A stretch of 64,000 nucleotides of DNA from contig OZ271833.1 in assembly GCA_965601665.1 (NCBI GenBank), positions 2,418,001 through 2,482,000 of the forward strand, written 5' to 3'. This DNA is from JANQNX01 sp965601665 (lineage in GTDB: Bacteria; Pseudomonadota; Gammaproteobacteria; Eutrophobiales; Eutrophobiaceae). A program made the position numbers and the translations under genes. Each line of letters starts with the position of its first letter. Within the stretch, counting starts at the first letter, position 1. Below, in pieces: positions 1 through 10,604 of this stretch. The notes under the pieces were generated by a model. The model had not been told where the DNA came from. It saw nothing but the letters and a program-made list of their open reading frames with translations, and searched no databases.

Positions 1-871
1 AGGAAAAACTCAGCGGCCACGGTAAATCCTTGTAGGTGGCATTCATGGCATTCAGATGTGCTGTTGCTAATTCTGCGCTCTGTCCGCCAGACAGGAAAAC
101 AATCCCTGGCAGTGAGGCCGGAACCGTATTCAGCAGGCAACGTACTGTCATATCAGCGACGGTTTGAACATCTGCCTGAGTCGAACATTGCTTGCCAGAG
201 ATGACCATATTGGTTTTCAGGATTGTGTGTTCAAGCGCGACATCCTGGTGGTAAAGCTCTTCAAACAGCGTTTGCAGCGTTAACTCGGTAACTTCGTAGC
301 AACGCTCGATTGTATTGTCGGCGTCCATCAAGGTTTCCGGCTCTACCATGGGCACGATGCCCGCTTCCTGGCATAGTGCGGCGTAGCGAGCAAGGGCATG
401 CGCATTGGCCTTGATACAGGCCATGCTGGGTATGCCATCACCGATCGTGATAACTGCGCGCCATTTGGCAAACTTTGCTCCCAACTCCTTGTACTCGGCA
501 AGACGATCGCGGAGACCATCCAGACCTTCTGTAACCTTCTCACCTGGATGCCCGGCCATGTCTTTAGCGCCAGTATCGACCTTGATACCGGGCATAATGC
601 CGTGATCGACCAGGGCTTTTGAAAATGGCGTACCGTCACTGCTGGCCTGGCGTAGTGTTTCATCAAACAGGATCATGCCACTGATATAGTCACTACCGCC
701 TGGCGCGGTGATAAGCAGGTCGCGGTAGGCGCGGCGGCTTTCTTCGGTCGATTCAATATTTATCGTATCAAACCGTTTTTTTATCGTTGGCATACTTTCA
801 TCAATAGCCAGGATACCTTTGCCCCTGGCTACCATGGCCCTGGCTGTTGCTTCAAGTTCTGCTGCGCTCAT
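1..871 (-). CDS. fba: Class I fructose-bisphosphate aldolase, C-terminus cut by window edge
   Basis: Schiff-base aldolase that interconverts fructose 1,6-bisphosphate with dihydroxyacetone phosphate and glyceraldehyde 3-phosphate in the cytoplasm. About 290 residues are visible; the last 50-60 of a usual ~345-residue chain lie beyond the left edge. LAIDES (residues 21-26), WRAVITIGDG, MVEPETL and ILKTNMV (about 217-223, holding the probable Schiff-base lysine) match class I enzymes. The ATG at 871 is preceded by GAGGAG at good spacing. It is the last gene of the minus-strand run tkt-gap-pgk-pyk-fba, 33 nt after pyk. Class I enzymes are less common than class II in bacteria, but this kind occurs in several proteobacteria. 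Confidence 0.93.
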   Translation of the reverse strand, partial: MSAAELEATARAMVARGKGILAIDESMPTIKKRFDTINIESTEESRRAYRDLLITAPGGSDYISGMILFDETLRQASSDGTPFSKALVDHGIMPGIKVDTGAKDMAGHPGEKVTEGLDGLRDRLAEYKELGAKFAKWRAVITIGDGIPSMACIKANAHALARYAALCQEAGIVPMVEPETLMDADNTIERCYEVTELTLQTLFEELYHQDVALEHTILKTNMVISGKQCSTQADVQTVADMTVRCLLNTVPASLPGIVFLSGGQSAELATAHLNAMNATYKDLPWPLSFS

Positions 872-904
872 AACGTTCACTCTCCTCGTTAGTACCTTCG
901 ATTA

Positions 905-2347
905 CTATAGTGTGTGTTCCAGTGCCTGCCCGACCTGGATGATTTTCATATTGTTAGTGCCACCACGACGACCGCGCAAGTCTCCCTTGGTGATGATGAC
1001 GAAATCACCATCTTGCACAGCGCCAAAGCTGAGCAGGATATCGATCATCTCCTTGTTGGCTTCCAATGGATCGGTGTGAGTGATATCAAATTTAATTGGA
1101 TAAACTCCTCGATACAAGGCGACGCGGCGGCGGGTAGAGGTATGCCTGGTAAAGGCAAAAATAGGTATACCGGAACTGATTCGAGACATCCATAAACTGG
1201 TACCCCCGGTTTCCGTCAGGGTACAAATTGCCTTGGCGCCAATATGATTGGCTGAATACATACTGGACATGGCAATCGCTTCCGGAATACTGTCGAAACG
1301 CTGGTTTATTCGATGATCGGAGACGCGTACACTGCGTTGTTTTTCTGCTTCCTCGCAAATTCGTGACATGGCCTCGACGGCCTTGTGAGGGTAGTTGCCA
1401 ATACTGGTTTCACCTGACAGCATCACGGCATCAGTACCGTCGATGACCGCATTCGCCACGTCAAATACCTCTGCCCGTGTTGGAATCTTGTTCATGATCA
1501 TCGATTCCATCATCTGGGTCGCGGTGATAACCGCGCGATCCATGTCGCGTGCCATTTTTATCAGGCTTTTCTGTACCGGCGGTAGCGCGGCATCGCCTAT
1601 CTCGACACCGAGGTCGCCGCGGGCAATCATAATAACGTCTGATGCCTCGATAATTTCTTCTATATTATTCAGGGCTTCGGTGCGTTCAATCTTGGCAATG
1701 ATCCTGGCGCCACAGTTACAATCATCCATCAATTGTCGCGCGGCCTGGATATCGTCGGCATCACTGGGAAATGAAATCGCCACGTAGTCTACCTTGATAG
1801 AGGCAGCATGCTTTAAATCGGCGGCATCTTTTTCTGTTAACGCGCTGGCTGATAAACCACCACCTTGCAGATTGATACCCTTGTTGTTACTTAGTTCGCC
1901 GCCAGTAACCACCTCGCAATCAATCACATGTTTACCGACTGATTTAACATGTAATACGATGCGACCATCATCAATCAGAAGATAATTATCCGGTTTAACG
2001 TCGTTAGGCAGTTCCTTATAGCTAATGCCAACCTGGGTCTCATCGCCGGCATCACTGGCGAGTTGCGTATCAATTTTGAATCTTGCTCCTTCACGCAGGC
2101 TGACTTTGCCTTTCTGGAAGCGCTCGATACGTATTTTTGGACCTTGCAGATCAGCGATCACGGCCACGGCGTGTTTTTTCTTCAGAGATAACTTGCGGAT
2201 CTCTTTCATCCTGCGTTCGTGCTCGACGTGAGTCTGGTGAGAGTAATTCAGCCGGAACACGTCGACACCGGCATCCAGCAGCTTCTCCAGCATATCTGGC
2301 TGATCGGTAGCAGGACCCAGCGTGGCGATTATCTTGGTTCTTCTCAT
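905..2347 (-). CDS. pyk: Pyruvate kinase
   Basis: Transfers phosphate from phosphoenolpyruvate to ADP, the last step of glycolysis, in the cytoplasm. At 480 residues it has normal family length. Visible signatures are the N-terminal TKIIATLGPAT, RLNYSH (usual RLNFSH), ADLQGPKIR, the catalytic-lysine segment IAKIER, ARGDLGVEIG and ATQMMESMI, followed by the C-terminal effector domain ending in a MKIIQVG strand. It sits between pgk (75 nt upstream) and fba (33 nt downstream) and is probably co-transcribed with them. Whether it is the type I or type II enzyme cannot be decided from sequence alone. Confidence 0.96.
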   Translation of the reverse strand: MRRTKIIATLGPATDQPDMLEKLLDAGVDVFRLNYSHQTHVEHERRMKEIRKLSLKKKHAVAVIADLQGPKIRIERFQKGKVSLREGARFKIDTQLASDAGDETQVGISYKELPNDVKPDNYLLIDDGRIVLHVKSVGKHVIDCEVVTGGELSNNKGINLQGGGLSASALTEKDAADLKHAASIKVDYVAISFPSDADDIQAARQLMDDCNCGARIIAKIERTEALNNIEEIIEASDVIMIARGDLGVEIGDAALPPVQKSLIKMARDMDRAVITATQMMESMIMNKIPTRAEVFDVANAVIDGTDAVMLSGETSIGNYPHKAVEAMSRICEEAEKQRSVRVSDHRINQRFDSIPEAIAMSSMYSANHIGAKAICTLTETGGTSLWMSRISSGIPIFAFTRHTSTRRRVALYRGVYPIKFDITHTDPLEANKEMIDILLSFGAVQDGDFVIITKGDLRGRRGGTNNMKIIQVGQALEHTL

Positions 2348-2422
2348 TGAATAGGTTTGTTGTCCTGAAGACTCTGCTCACATACCTTTAACAAGTCTGT
2401 ATTAAGGCATGATTAAATGTTG

Positions 2423-3634
2423 TTATAGTTCCCTTGCCCTTTCCATTGCCGCCCATGCGCGAGCGGCTTCCTCCAGTAACGCAACTGCCGGCAGTTTCTT
2501 GCCTTCAAGGAATTCGAGGAAAGCGCCTCCACCGGTGGAGATATAGGAAATACCGTCAGCTACATTGAACCTGGAAATAGCCGCAATCGTGTCGCCACCG
2601 CCAGCAATCGAGTAGGCATCGCTACTGGCAATAGCCTCGGCAAGGTTTCTGGTGCCCTGACTGAACTGATCAAATTCAAAAACACCCAGTGGACCGTTCC
2701 AAACGATTGTTTTCGCCTGTTCAATATGTTTATTCAGCAGCGCGCTGGTTTCCGGACCAACATCCATAATCATGTCGTCCTGTTCAACCTCGGTTACGGA
2801 CTTGGTGACGGCAGCGGTGTTTTCATCAAATTCCTTCCCGCAAATAACATCAACCGGTAGCGGGATTTCACAGCCTTGCGCTTTCGCTGATTCCAGTAAT
2901 CGCTTCGCTACGTCAACCAGGTCTGGCTCATACAGTGACTTGCCTATTTCGTAGCCGGCAGCCTTCAGGAACGTATTCACAATGCCGCCGCCAACGATAA
3001 GCTGATCGACTTTTTCAGACAGGCTCTCGAGTATAGTGAGTTTGGTTGAAACCTTGGCACCACCAACGATTGCAACTATCGGCTTTGCCGGATCACGCAA
3101 TGCCTTCGTCAACGCCTTTAGTTCATTTATCAGGAGTGGTCCCGCCGCTGCTATCGCAGCGTACTTGGCTACCCCGTGGGTAGATGCCTGTGCACGATGG
3201 GCCGTGGCAAACGCATCATTGATATATACCTGGCACATTTGTGCCATTTTGCGCGACAGGGCCTCATCATCATCCGTCTCCCCTGGCTCAAAACGTGCGT
3301 TTTCACACAGGACGACCTTGTTATCACCCATATCGAACTGGTTCACCCAGTCCTTAACCAATGGCACGTCGTAGCCAAGCAGCTCGCCGAGTCTTGTTGC
3401 CACCGGCGCCATGGAAAAATTTTCGTCGTATTCACCTGCCTTGGGTCTGCCCAGGTGCGATACGAGAATAATTCTGGCGCCCGCTTCCAGTAACTGGTTG
3501 ATTGTCGGCAGCGTGGCACGTATTCGTGTGTCGTCGGCGACAGCCCCCTCCTTTAGCGGCACGTTGTAATCTTCCCTGACCAGTACTGTTTTACCGTTCA
3601 GATCGAGATCTGCAATTTTTACGAGTATAGACAT
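2423..3634 (-). CDS. pgk: Phosphoglycerate kinase
   Basis: Reversible transfer of phosphate between 1,3-bisphosphoglycerate and ADP in the cytoplasm; it serves both glycolysis and gluconeogenesis. At 403 residues it is slightly longer than the E. coli enzyme. N-terminal substrate-binding motifs VREDYNVP and SHLGRPK, GGAKVSTKL in the hinge region and the nucleotide-binding GGGDTIAA near the C-terminus are all present. The motif usually written VRxDFNVP reads EDYNVP here, a conservative change. It lies 61 nt downstream of gap in the same operon-like run. Confidence 0.97.
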   Translation of the reverse strand: MSILVKIADLDLNGKTVLVREDYNVPLKEGAVADDTRIRATLPTINQLLEAGARIILVSHLGRPKAGEYDENFSMAPVATRLGELLGYDVPLVKDWVNQFDMGDNKVVLCENARFEPGETDDDEALSRKMAQMCQVYINDAFATAHRAQASTHGVAKYAAIAAAGPLLINELKALTKALRDPAKPIVAIVGGAKVSTKLTILESLSEKVDQLIVGGGIVNTFLKAAGYEIGKSLYEPDLVDVAKRLLESAKAQGCEIPLPVDVICGKEFDENTAAVTKSVTEVEQDDMIMDVGPETSALLNKHIEQAKTIVWNGPLGVFEFDQFSQGTRNLAEAIASSDAYSIAGGGDTIAAISRFNVADGISYISTGGGAFLEFLEGKKLPAVALLEEAARAWAAMERAREL

Positions 3635-3695
3635 TTATTTAGTCAGCCTTTCATGGGCGATGGCTGTATGAAGCCGGGCAACAGTGCGCGAACTG

Positions 3696-4709
3696 CTACT
3701 TTGCATTCATTAATGCCAACGTTGTATCCAGCATCCTGTTTGAAAACCCCCATTCATTGTCATACCAGGCAACGACTTTCACAAGCTTGCCATCGATAAC
3801 CTTGGTCAGCGGAGCATCAAACGTTGATGATGCGGGATCATGGTTGAAATCAATGGATACCAGCGGTGCGTCATTAAATGCCAGTACGCCTTTCAATTCG
3901 CCCTCTGCTGCATTTTTCATCATCGCGGTCACTTCTTCGATGCTGGTTTCTTTCGCAGCGGTAAAGCTGAGATCCACCATGGATACATTAATTGTCGGTA
4001 CACGCACCGCGTAACCGTCCAGTTTGCCATTCAGTTCAGGTAACACCAGACCCACTGCAGCAGCGGCGCCGGTCTTGGTCGGGATCATTGACATCGTTGC
4101 TGATCGTGCACGACGTAGATCGGAATGATAAACATCGGTGAGCACCTGGTCGTTGGTATAGGCATGAATCGTTGTCATAACGCCGGCCTCAACGCCGATG
4201 TTTTCATGCAACACCTTGACGACAGGCGCGAGGCAGTTAGTGGTGCAGGAGGCGTTGGAAATAACCGTGTCAGAAGATTTGAGCACGCCATGGTTTACGC
4301 CATAGACGATAGTCGCATCAACGTCGTTACCGCCCGGTGCGGAAATAATGACTTTCTTGGCTCCCCCTTCCAGGTGTGCCGATGCCTTGGCCTTGCTTGC
4401 AAAAAAGCCGGTTGATTCATGTACAACATCAACGCCCAGTTCGCCCCATGGTAACCTGGCCGGATCGCGTTCTGACAATACGCGCACCTTGTCACCATTA
4501 ACAATCATGTACTCGCCTTCGACGGAAACTGTGCCCGGGAATTTGCCGTGTGCCGAATCATACTGGGTAAGATGGGCATTGGTGCTGGCGTCTCCCAGAT
4601 CATTTATCGCAACTATTTCGATCTCGTTTGTGCGATTTGATTCGTACAGGGCGCGCAGGATATTGCGACCGATTCGCCCGTAACCGTTTATACCGACTTT
4701 GATTGTCAT
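3696..4709 (-). CDS. gap: Glyceraldehyde-3-phosphate dehydrogenase, type I
   Basis: NAD(P)-dependent phosphorylating oxidation of glyceraldehyde 3-phosphate. The 337-residue chain opens with the Rossmann motif [13 protein letters not shown]. The catalytic cysteine is in [21 protein letters not shown] binds phosphate, and [12 protein letters not shown] marks the C-terminal helix. A GGAG ribosome site precedes the ATG at 4709. It lies 39 nt downstream of tkt and 61 nt upstream of pgk, an order often seen in proteobacteria that use these enzymes for sugar catabolism or the Calvin cycle. Confidence 0.97.
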   Translation of the reverse strand: MTIKVGINGYGRIGRNILRALYESNRTNEIEIVAINDLGDASTNAHLTQYDSAHGKFPGTVSVEGEYMIVNGDKVRVLSERDPARLPWGELGVDVVHESTGFFASKAKASAHLEGGAKKVIISAPGGNDVDATIVYGVNHGVLKSSDTVISNASCTTNCLAPVVKVLHENIGVEAGVMTTIHAYTNDQVLTDVYHSDLRRARSATMSMIPTKTGAAAAVGLVLPELNGKLDGYAVRVPTINVSMVDLSFTAAKETSIEEVTAMMKNAAEGELKGVLAFNDAPLVSIDFNHDPASSTFDAPLTKVIDGKLVKVVAWYDNEWGFSNRMLDTTLALMNAK

Positions 4710-4748
4710 TTTTTTACTCCGCTCTACTATTGCTTTTACTTGTGTTTG

Positions 4749-6752
4749 TTAATTATCAGCCAGATATTCCCTGGCCTCGCTGACCACGTTTGTCACCGTG
4801 AGTCCCAGGTATTCAAATACGTCTTTGGCAGGTGCTGATTCACCGAAGCGATCGACACCCAGTTCTAGTCCGTCTAATCCAGTGTATTTATTCCAGAATG
4901 AGGTTACGCCCGCCTCGATGGATATCCTTTTTCGACAACTGTCTGGCAGAACCGACTGCTTGTACTGTTCATCCTGCTTCTCGAAGACATCTGTTGATGG
5001 CATCGACACTACGCGTACTGACTTACCTTCTGTTTTTAATGTTGCGGCCGCTTCCAGCGCCATGGCGACTTCTGAGCCTGTCGCCAGGATAATCAGGTCC
5101 GGTTCGTCAGATCCGGCAATCAGGACATAACCACCACGCTCTATAGCCGCCACCTGTTCTGTGTCCCGTTCAATGTGGGGCAGTCCCTGTCTGGAGAACA
5201 ACAGGCTTGTCGGACCATCTTTTCGTTCTATTGCCGCCTTCCAGGCGACCGCAGATTCTACCGCATCACATGGGCGCCACAAAGACATATTAGGCATTAA
5301 ACGCAGCGTTGCTGCCTGTTCCACGGCCTGGTGTGTAGGACCATCCTCGCCAAGGCCAATAGAGTCATGCGTAAAAACAAAAATAGTTTGCAGTTTCATC
5401 AACGCAGCCATGCGCAGGGCATTGCGTGCATATTCAGAGAAGATCAAAAATGTACCCGAGTAGGGGATGAAACCACCGTGCAGCGCGATGCCGTTATTGA
5501 TCGCAGCCATGGCAAATTCCCTGACACCATAAGAGATATAATTCGCGTCGTGTTGTTGTCGGTTTAGTGTGACCGAACCTGACCAGTTCGTCAGGTTCGA
5601 ACCGGTGAGATCGGCCGAGCCGCCAATCATCTCGGGTAAATGCGCCGCAAACGCTTCGATCGCATTTTGTGATGCCTTCCGAGAGGCAATGGTTTCGGCT
5701 TTTGCCGCAGTTTGCTGGATGTAATCAGCAACGATTTGATCCCAGTCGGCAACCAGTTCACCGGCCATGCGCCGCTGGTACTCAGCAGCCAACTCGGGGT
5801 AGGCGCTGGCATACTCGTTGAATAATGCCTGCCAGGTTTGCTCCAGGCTGGCGCCACGCTCGCGTGCGTTCCAGGCGCTGTAGTATTCATCTGGTATTTC
5901 GAATGGCGGGTATTGCCAACCAATTTTTTCACGGGTCAGCGCGACTTCGTCTTCACCAAGCGGGGCCCCATGACTGGATTCCTTTCCCGCCTTGTTGGGC
6001 GATCCCCAACCGATGACAGTGTTGCAACAAATCAACGTTGGTTTGTCGGTGTTTGCCTGCGCGGCAGTAATGGCGGTTTTGACCTGCTCTGAATCGTGCC
6101 CGTCGACGCCTCGAATAACATGCCAGCCGTAAGCCTCAAAACGGCCAGCGACATCCTCGGTGAACCAGCCAGAGATATCGCCATCAATGGAAATCTGGTT
6201 GCTATCGTAAAGCGCGATCAGTTTGTCTAATCCCAGCGTGCCTGCCAGAGAACAGGATTCGTGCGAGATGCCTTCCATCAGGCAGCCATCACCAACGGTG
6301 ACGTAGGTGTAGTGATCAACGATGTTAAAGCCGTCACGATTGAAGCGCCCGGCCAGCACAGCCTCGGCGATGGCCATGCCAACGGCATTTGCCAGACCCT
6401 GGCCGAGTGGGCCGGTGGTCGTTTCTACGCCCGGGGTGTAGCCGTATTCCGGGTGGCCCGGTGTCCTGGAATGCAGCTGGCGAAAATTCTCCAGTTCTTC
6501 TATGGGCAGGTCGTAGCCAGAAAGATGTAGCAGGGAATAGATGAGCATCGAGCCATGCCCGTTACTCATGATAAAGCGATCCCGGTTATCCCAGTTTGGA
6601 TTTTCCGGGTTATGTTTAAGAAAGTCATTCCACAGGACCTCGGCAATCTCCGCCATGCCCATGGGTGCACCGGGATGTCCTGATTTTGCTCGTTGAACGG
6701 CATCCATGCTTAATGCACGGATAGCGTTGGCAAGTTCATGCCTGGATAACAT
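4749..6752 (-). CDS. tkt: Transketolase
   Basis: Thiamine-diphosphate enzyme moving two-carbon units between sugar phosphates in the pentose phosphate pathway or Calvin cycle. Full length at 667 residues. The N-terminal [11 protein letters not shown], the cofactor motif [12 protein letters not shown] (from about residue 155), [15 protein letters not shown] in the pyrimidine domain and a C-terminal domain ending in AREYLADN are typical. The ATG at 6752 follows GGGGAGAACAGC, a strong ribosome site. It is the first gene of the five-gene carbon-metabolism run, so the run's main promoter should lie in 6753-6989. I found no convincing -35/-10 pair there. Confidence 0.97.
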   Translation of the reverse strand: MLSRHELANAIRALSMDAVQRAKSGHPGAPMGMAEIAEVLWNDFLKHNPENPNWDNRDRFIMSNGHGSMLIYSLLHLSGYDLPIEELENFRQLHSRTPGHPEYGYTPGVETTTGPLGQGLANAVGMAIAEAVLAGRFNRDGFNIVDHYTYVTVGDGCLMEGISHESCSLAGTLGLDKLIALYDSNQISIDGDISGWFTEDVAGRFEAYGWHVIRGVDGHDSEQVKTAITAAQANTDKPTLICCNTVIGWGSPNKAGKESSHGAPLGEDEVALTREKIGWQYPPFEIPDEYYSAWNARERGASLEQTWQALFNEYASAYPELAAEYQRRMAGELVADWDQIVADYIQQTAAKAETIASRKASQNAIEAFAAHLPEMIGGSADLTGSNLTNWSGSVTLNRQQHDANYISYGVREFAMAAINNGIALHGGFIPYSGTFLIFSEYARNALRMAALMKLQTIFVFTHDSIGLGEDGPTHQAVEQAATLRLMPNMSLWRPCDAVESAVAWKAAIERKDGPTSLLFSRQGLPHIERDTEQVAAIERGGYVLIAGSDEPDLIILATGSEVAMALEAAATLKTEGKSVRVVSMPSTDVFEKQDEQYKQSVLPDSCRKRISIEAGVTSFWNKYTGLDGLELGVDRFGESAPAKDVFEYLGLTVTNVVSEAREYLADN

Positions 6753-6989
6753 GCTGTTCTCCCCAATTCAGCCTGATAAGCTGATGTATCTAAGTTATAA
6801 ATGTTGATATCCGGTTGCGCCAGGAACAGCACGACAGCGATGCTGTGTGCCGACGTTGTTGTCTATCGGGACTGGATGAGACTGACAGGAAACACCGGAA
6901 ATTAAGCGCGATATTGTCGCTTACCTGCTGTTTTCGGGCAAGCTACAAGATGGAATCGGCGCGGGTACACATGCCGGAAATGCCTGCTG

Positions 6990-7550
6990 CTAGTTTTCGT
7001 TGCGCCACTTGATTGAGCAGCCCATACTCGGGATCTGTTCAGCCGGCCCGCGGCCTGTTTTCGCAACCATTTGCATCGCTTCAACCAGGTCACGCCGGGT
7101 ATATTCATCGGCGCTGTCTTTACCGCTGGCATCGAGGCGGCCGCGGTACTGCAATTTCAGGTCGCTGTTATAGCCAAAAAAATCCGGCGTACAAATCGCC
7201 CCGTAGGACTTTGCTATTTCCTGTGACTCGTCATAAAGATAGGGGAATGGATAGTCGAACTTCTGTGCGACTTTTTTCATGTTTTCGACCGAGTCTTCCG
7301 GGTAGTCGGCAGGGTCGTTAGACATAATCGCAACGGCCTTGATGCCCAGTGGAAGCAAACTGTTGATGTCTGCTACCAGTCTTTGTTGTATGGATTTCAC
7401 GTACGGGCAGTGGTTGCAGATAAACATAACCAGCGTGCCGTTTTCGCCCCTGCAGTCGGTAAGAGACCAGTGCTTGCCATCATAGTCCGGCAGGTCGAAA
7501 TCAATGGCGTCACGATCAAAATCACAAACGGGGGTGTGCATTAATACCAT
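6990..7550 (-). CDS. Thioredoxin-fold protein of the AhpC/TSA type
   Basis: 186-residue cytoplasmic thioredoxin-fold protein with no signal peptide. The fold is recognisable from VCDFDRDAIDFDLPDYDG, then CNHCPYVKS (about residues 45-53) at the redox site, the AIMSNDP turn and GAICTPDFFGY with the cis-proline. The CNHC motif is characteristic of a bacterial thioredoxin-like family of unproven substrate. Usually it is annotated as a peroxiredoxin-like or redoxin protein. It is transcribed divergently from metK; 129 nt separate the two starts. A role in thiol or peroxide metabolism is inferred from the fold only. Confidence 0.8.
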   Translation of the reverse strand: MVLMHTPVCDFDRDAIDFDLPDYDGKHWSLTDCRGENGTLVMFICNHCPYVKSIQQRLVADINSLLPLGIKAVAIMSNDPADYPEDSVENMKKVAQKFDYPFPYLYDESQEIAKSYGAICTPDFFGYNSDLKLQYRGRLDASGKDSADEYTRRDLVEAMQMVAKTGRGPAEQIPSMGCSIKWRNEN

Positions 7551-7679
7551 GGTTAGTTGTTACTCTGCTTTCATCGGATCAGGGGTTAAATAGTAAAATA
7601 ATTTCCGTTAAAAGGTGCGATAAAGTTCATTAGACGGTATTATCCTGCGCCGTTTTCAAGCAATCCTGTGGATTATTGT

Positions 7680-8843
7680 ATGAATAAAAACTTCCTCTTT
7701 ACCTCGGAATCTGTGTCTGAAGGGCATCCTGACAAGGTCGCTGACCAGGTCTCTGATGCCGTTGTTGATACCATTTTTAGTCAGGACAAGGCGGCACGAA
7801 TTGCCTGTGAGACAATGGTCAATACGGGTATGGTCGTGTTGTCAGGTGAAATCACCACCAGCGCGCAACTGGATTATCCAACCATTGTCAGGGATACGGT
7901 ACGCGAAATTGGCTATACCTCTTCAGACATGGGATTCGACGCGGACAGCTGTGCGGTACTTGTTGCCATGGACAAACAATCTGTGGACATTGCCCAGGGT
8001 GTAAACGAGGGAGAAGGGCTGGACCTGGATCAGGGCGCTGGCGATCAGGGGCTGATGTTCGGCTATGCCTGTGACGAAACAGATGTGCTAATGCCATTAC
8101 CCATTACCTATGCCCATAGACTGGTAAAGAAGCAATCCGAGGCCAGGAAAAACGGCGAACTTGCCTGGCTACGGCCCGATGCAAAATCCCAGGTAACCGT
8201 TGTTTACGAGGATGGTAAACCGAAGTCGGTGGAAACGGTGGTGTTATCCACCCAGCACGACCCGGATGTGTCCCACAAGGAAATTGAAGAGGCCATTATC
8301 GAGTCAGTCATCAAGCCAACGTTGCCCGCAGATTTGATTTCCGACCAGACCCGCTATCTCGTGAACCCGACCGGTCGCTTTGTTATTGGTGGGCCTGTTG
8401 GCGACTGTGGTCTTACCGGCAGAAAAATTATTGTTGATACCTACGGTGGTATGTCGCGCCATGGCGGCGGTGCCTTTTCCGGAAAAGACCCTTCCAAGGT
8501 CGACCGCTCGGCTGCCTATGCCGCACGCTATGTGGCCAAGAATATTGTGGCTGCCGGCCTCGCAAGTAAATGCGAGATCCAGGTGTCTTACGCAATCGGC
8601 GTGGCGGAACCGACGTCGATTAGCGTCGATACGTTCGGTACTGGCAAGGTCGATGAAAGCAAGCTCATCGACGCCATCCGGGAGATATTCGACCTGCGGC
8701 CGAAAGGGATCATTCTGATGCTGGATCTGCTGCAACCGCGTTACAAGAATACCGCCGCTTATGGTCATTTTGGTCGTGATGACCTTGATTTACCATGGGA
8801 AAAGACCGACAAGGCCGATGCACTCAAGGCCGCGCTTGGTTAG
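7680..8843 (+). CDS. metK: S-adenosylmethionine synthase
   Basis: Makes S-adenosylmethionine from methionine and ATP in the cytoplasm. 387 residues from the ATG at 7680, chosen because family members begin [19 protein letters not shown]; an in-frame GTG at 7668 would add only four residues. [14 protein letters not shown] binds [15 protein letters not shown] is the signature loop, and [18 protein letters not shown] lines the active site. It is the first gene of the methyl-cycle group metK-ahcY-metF. There is a TATTAT -10-like hexamer at 7638-7643 but no clear -35. Confidence 0.97.
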   Translation: MNKNFLFTSESVSEGHPDKVADQVSDAVVDTIFSQDKAARIACETMVNTGMVVLSGEITTSAQLDYPTIVRDTVREIGYTSSDMGFDADSCAVLVAMDKQSVDIAQGVNEGEGLDLDQGAGDQGLMFGYACDETDVLMPLPITYAHRLVKKQSEARKNGELAWLRPDAKSQVTVVYEDGKPKSVETVVLSTQHDPDVSHKEIEEAIIESVIKPTLPADLISDQTRYLVNPTGRFVIGGPVGDCGLTGRKIIVDTYGGMSRHGGGAFSGKDPSKVDRSAAYAARYVAKNIVAAGLASKCEIQVSYAIGVAEPTSISVDTFGTGKVDESKLIDAIREIFDLRPKGIILMLDLLQPRYKNTAAYGHFGRDDLDLPWEKTDKADALKAALG

Positions 8844-8873
8844 GAACTTATTCGCATACCAATATACTAAGTT

Positions 8874-8902
8874 TTGAAAATTGGTGTCGTGAGTACTATA
8901 CT
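8874..8902 (+). promoter_or_regulatory. Sigma-70 promoter for the ahcY leader
   Basis: TTGAAA at 8874-8879 and TATACT at 8897-8902 are separated by exactly 17 bp, a near-consensus housekeeping promoter. Transcription would start about 8909, just before the SAH riboswitch, so ahcY can be expressed independently of metK. The -10 lies inside a dyad: GTCGTGA at 8886-8892 and TCACGAC at 8903-8909. This could be an operator overlapping the promoter or a metK 3' hairpin; no U-run follows it. Confidence 0.75.
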
Positions 8903-8913
8903 TCACGACCCTG

Positions 8914-8984
8914 TAGCTGTGAGGAGCGTTGCAACGGGTCTTCCCGCTAGGCTCACAGCTGTAAGCATATCAAACGGCGCTCGC
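8914..8984 (+). promoter_or_regulatory. S-adenosylhomocysteine (SAH) riboswitch
   Basis: Matches the ahcY-leader SAH riboswitch fold. P1 pairs 8915-8923 (AGCTGTGAG) perfectly with 8952-8960. An internal hairpin pairs CGGG 8935-8938 with CCCG 8943-8946. A pseudoknot pairs GAGCG 8924-8928 with CGCTC 8978-8982. The conserved GAGGAGCG, GCTAGGCTC and GGCGCTC blocks are all present. In known members SAH binding raises ahcY expression. Here the element ends about 17 nt before the ribosome site of ahcY and no terminator follows, so control of translation is the likelier mode. Confidence 0.93.
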
Positions 8985-9012
8985 TTAAATTGTTTACTTT
9001 AGGAGAAACAAG

Positions 9013-10428
9013 ATGAGCGTAGCAGCATCTGACGTTAAACAAGACTTTCATGTCGCCGACATGTCCCTGGCCGAATGGGGTCATAAGGAAATTCGTATAG
9101 CCGAATCAGAAATGCCTGGACTGGTGCAGATCCGGGAAGAATTAGCCAAGGAACAACCTCTCAAGGGCGCGCGCATTGCCGGTTCCCTGCATATGACCAT
9201 TCAAACCGCAGTCCTGATTGAGACTTTGCGTGCTCTTGGCGCCGAGGTTCGCTGGGTATCTTGCAACATTTACTCTACCCAGGATCATGCAGCCGCAGCC
9301 ATTGCCGATCAGGGCGTGCCCGTTTTTGCCTACAAGGGTGAAACACTGGAAGAATACTGGGACTTTACACATCGCCTGTTTACCTGGTCGGACGGTGGTA
9401 CACCAAACATGATCCTGGATGATGGTGGTGATGCCACCATGTTGCTGATGCTCGGCAGCAAGGCGGAGAAAGATATTTCAGTACTGGATAACCCCGGTTC
9501 AGCTGAAGAGAAGTTCCTGTTTGCTGCGATTAAGGAAAAGCTGACGACCGACAAGGACTTCTATTCGCGTGCCCTGAATAATATCCAGGGTGTAACCGAG
9601 GAAACGACCACTGGCGTACAGCGTTTATACCAGATGGTAAAGCGTGGCGAGTTACCGTTTCCTGCCATTAACGTGAATGACTCTGTCACCAAGTCCAAGT
9701 TCGATAACCTGTATGGCTGTCGCGAATCACTGGTCGATGGCATCAAGCGTGCAACCGATGTCATGGTGGCCGGCAAGATCGCACTGGTGCTGGGTTATGG
9801 TGACGTTGGCAAGGGCAGTGCGCAATCATTGCGCGGGCTGGGCGCCACTGTCTGGATTACAGAAGTGGATCCAATTTGCGCCCTGCAGGCGGCAATGGAA
9901 GGTTATCGTGTTGTGACGCTTGAGGACGTCGTTGATCAGGTTGATATCTTTGTGACCGCGACCGGTAACTTCAACATCATACGTCACGAGCACCTGGTGA
10001 AAATGAAGAACGAGGCCATTGTTTGTAACATTGGTCACTTTGATAACGAAATTGATGTAGCCAGCCTGGAGCAATACGAGTGGGACGAAATCAAACCCCA
10101 GGTTGATCACGTTATCTTCCCAGATGGCAAACGCATCATACTGTTGGCCAAGGGCCGCCTGATAAACCTGGGTTGCGCTACAGGCCACCCCAGCTTTGTC
10201 ATGTCTAACTCGTTTACCAACCAGGTGATGGCGCAGATCGAACTGTTTACCAAGGGTGATGAATACAACAACGAAGTATATGTGTTACCGAAACATCTCG
10301 ATGAAAAAGTCGCGCGTCTGCACCTGGAACGCATCGGCGCCAGGCTGACAACGTTGACGCAAGAGCAGGCTGACTATATTAACGTAGCAGTAGAAGGGCC
10401 TTATAAACCCGATCACTACCGCTATTAA
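9013..10428 (+). CDS. ahcY: Adenosylhomocysteinase (SAH hydrolase)
   Basis: NAD-dependent reversible hydrolysis of S-adenosylhomocysteine to adenosine and homocysteine, which removes the product inhibitor of methyltransferases. 471 residues, full length. Substrate motifs [15 protein letters not shown] and [12 protein letters not shown], the NAD-binding [15 protein letters not shown] (from about residue 257), and the family's typical C-terminus KPDHYRY are visible. The ATG at 9013 follows AGGAGAAACAAG. It lies between metK and metF and is controlled by the SAH riboswitch directly upstream. Confidence 0.98.
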   Translation: MSVAASDVKQDFHVADMSLAEWGHKEIRIAESEMPGLVQIREELAKEQPLKGARIAGSLHMTIQTAVLIETLRALGAEVRWVSCNIYSTQDHAAAAIADQGVPVFAYKGETLEEYWDFTHRLFTWSDGGTPNMILDDGGDATMLLMLGSKAEKDISVLDNPGSAEEKFLFAAIKEKLTTDKDFYSRALNNIQGVTEETTTGVQRLYQMVKRGELPFPAINVNDSVTKSKFDNLYGCRESLVDGIKRATDVMVAGKIALVLGYGDVGKGSAQSLRGLGATVWITEVDPICALQAAMEGYRVVTLEDVVDQVDIFVTATGNFNIIRHEHLVKMKNEAIVCNIGHFDNEIDVASLEQYEWDEIKPQVDHVIFPDGKRIILLAKGRLINLGCATGHPSFVMSNSFTNQVMAQIELFTKGDEYNNEVYVLPKHLDEKVARLHLERIGARLTTLTQEQADYINVAVEGPYKPDHYRY

Positions 10429-10604
10429 TTTATAAATGTACTTTTTCCGCGACAGCTTCGTTAGCTCCGTGCTCGAATCCTCATGTATGTAACTATACAC
10501 TGCGGTTCTGTGCGCGGGGCCGCCTCGCTCTCACGAAAAAAATCCTATTTATAATACTGCCTTCGCATGGCAGTAGCTTTTCATTTTTTTGGTGCAGGTA
10601 GAAG
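10429..10604 (+). other. ahcY-metF spacer with a dyad element and a T-rich hairpin
   Basis: Two structures are visible. From 10452 to about 10540 there is a GC-richer stretch with imperfect dyad symmetry around GTATGTAACTATAC, flanked by GTGCTCG and GTGCGCG; it does not read as coding on either strand. From 10555 to 10575 TACTGCC and GGCAGTA form a perfect 7-bp stem, followed by TTTTCATTTTTTT. This looks like a weak intrinsic terminator or attenuator ahead of metF. If it works, metF expression is partly separated from ahcY. Confidence 0.5.

Noticed and set aside
343..666. Open frames of up to 112 residues on either strand across 1-6.8 kb
   Set aside because: All lie inside fba, pyk, pgk, gap or tkt, which have clear family motifs; the alternatives are shadows with no recognisable domains.
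7551..7679. A SAM riboswitch before metK
   Set aside because: The 129-bp spacer lacks the conserved blocks and stems of the known SAM riboswitch classes; only a possible -10 was seen.
10285..10500. 71-residue minus-strand frame at the end of ahcY
   Set aside because: It covers the conserved ahcY C-terminus and the non-coding dyad element; no family features.
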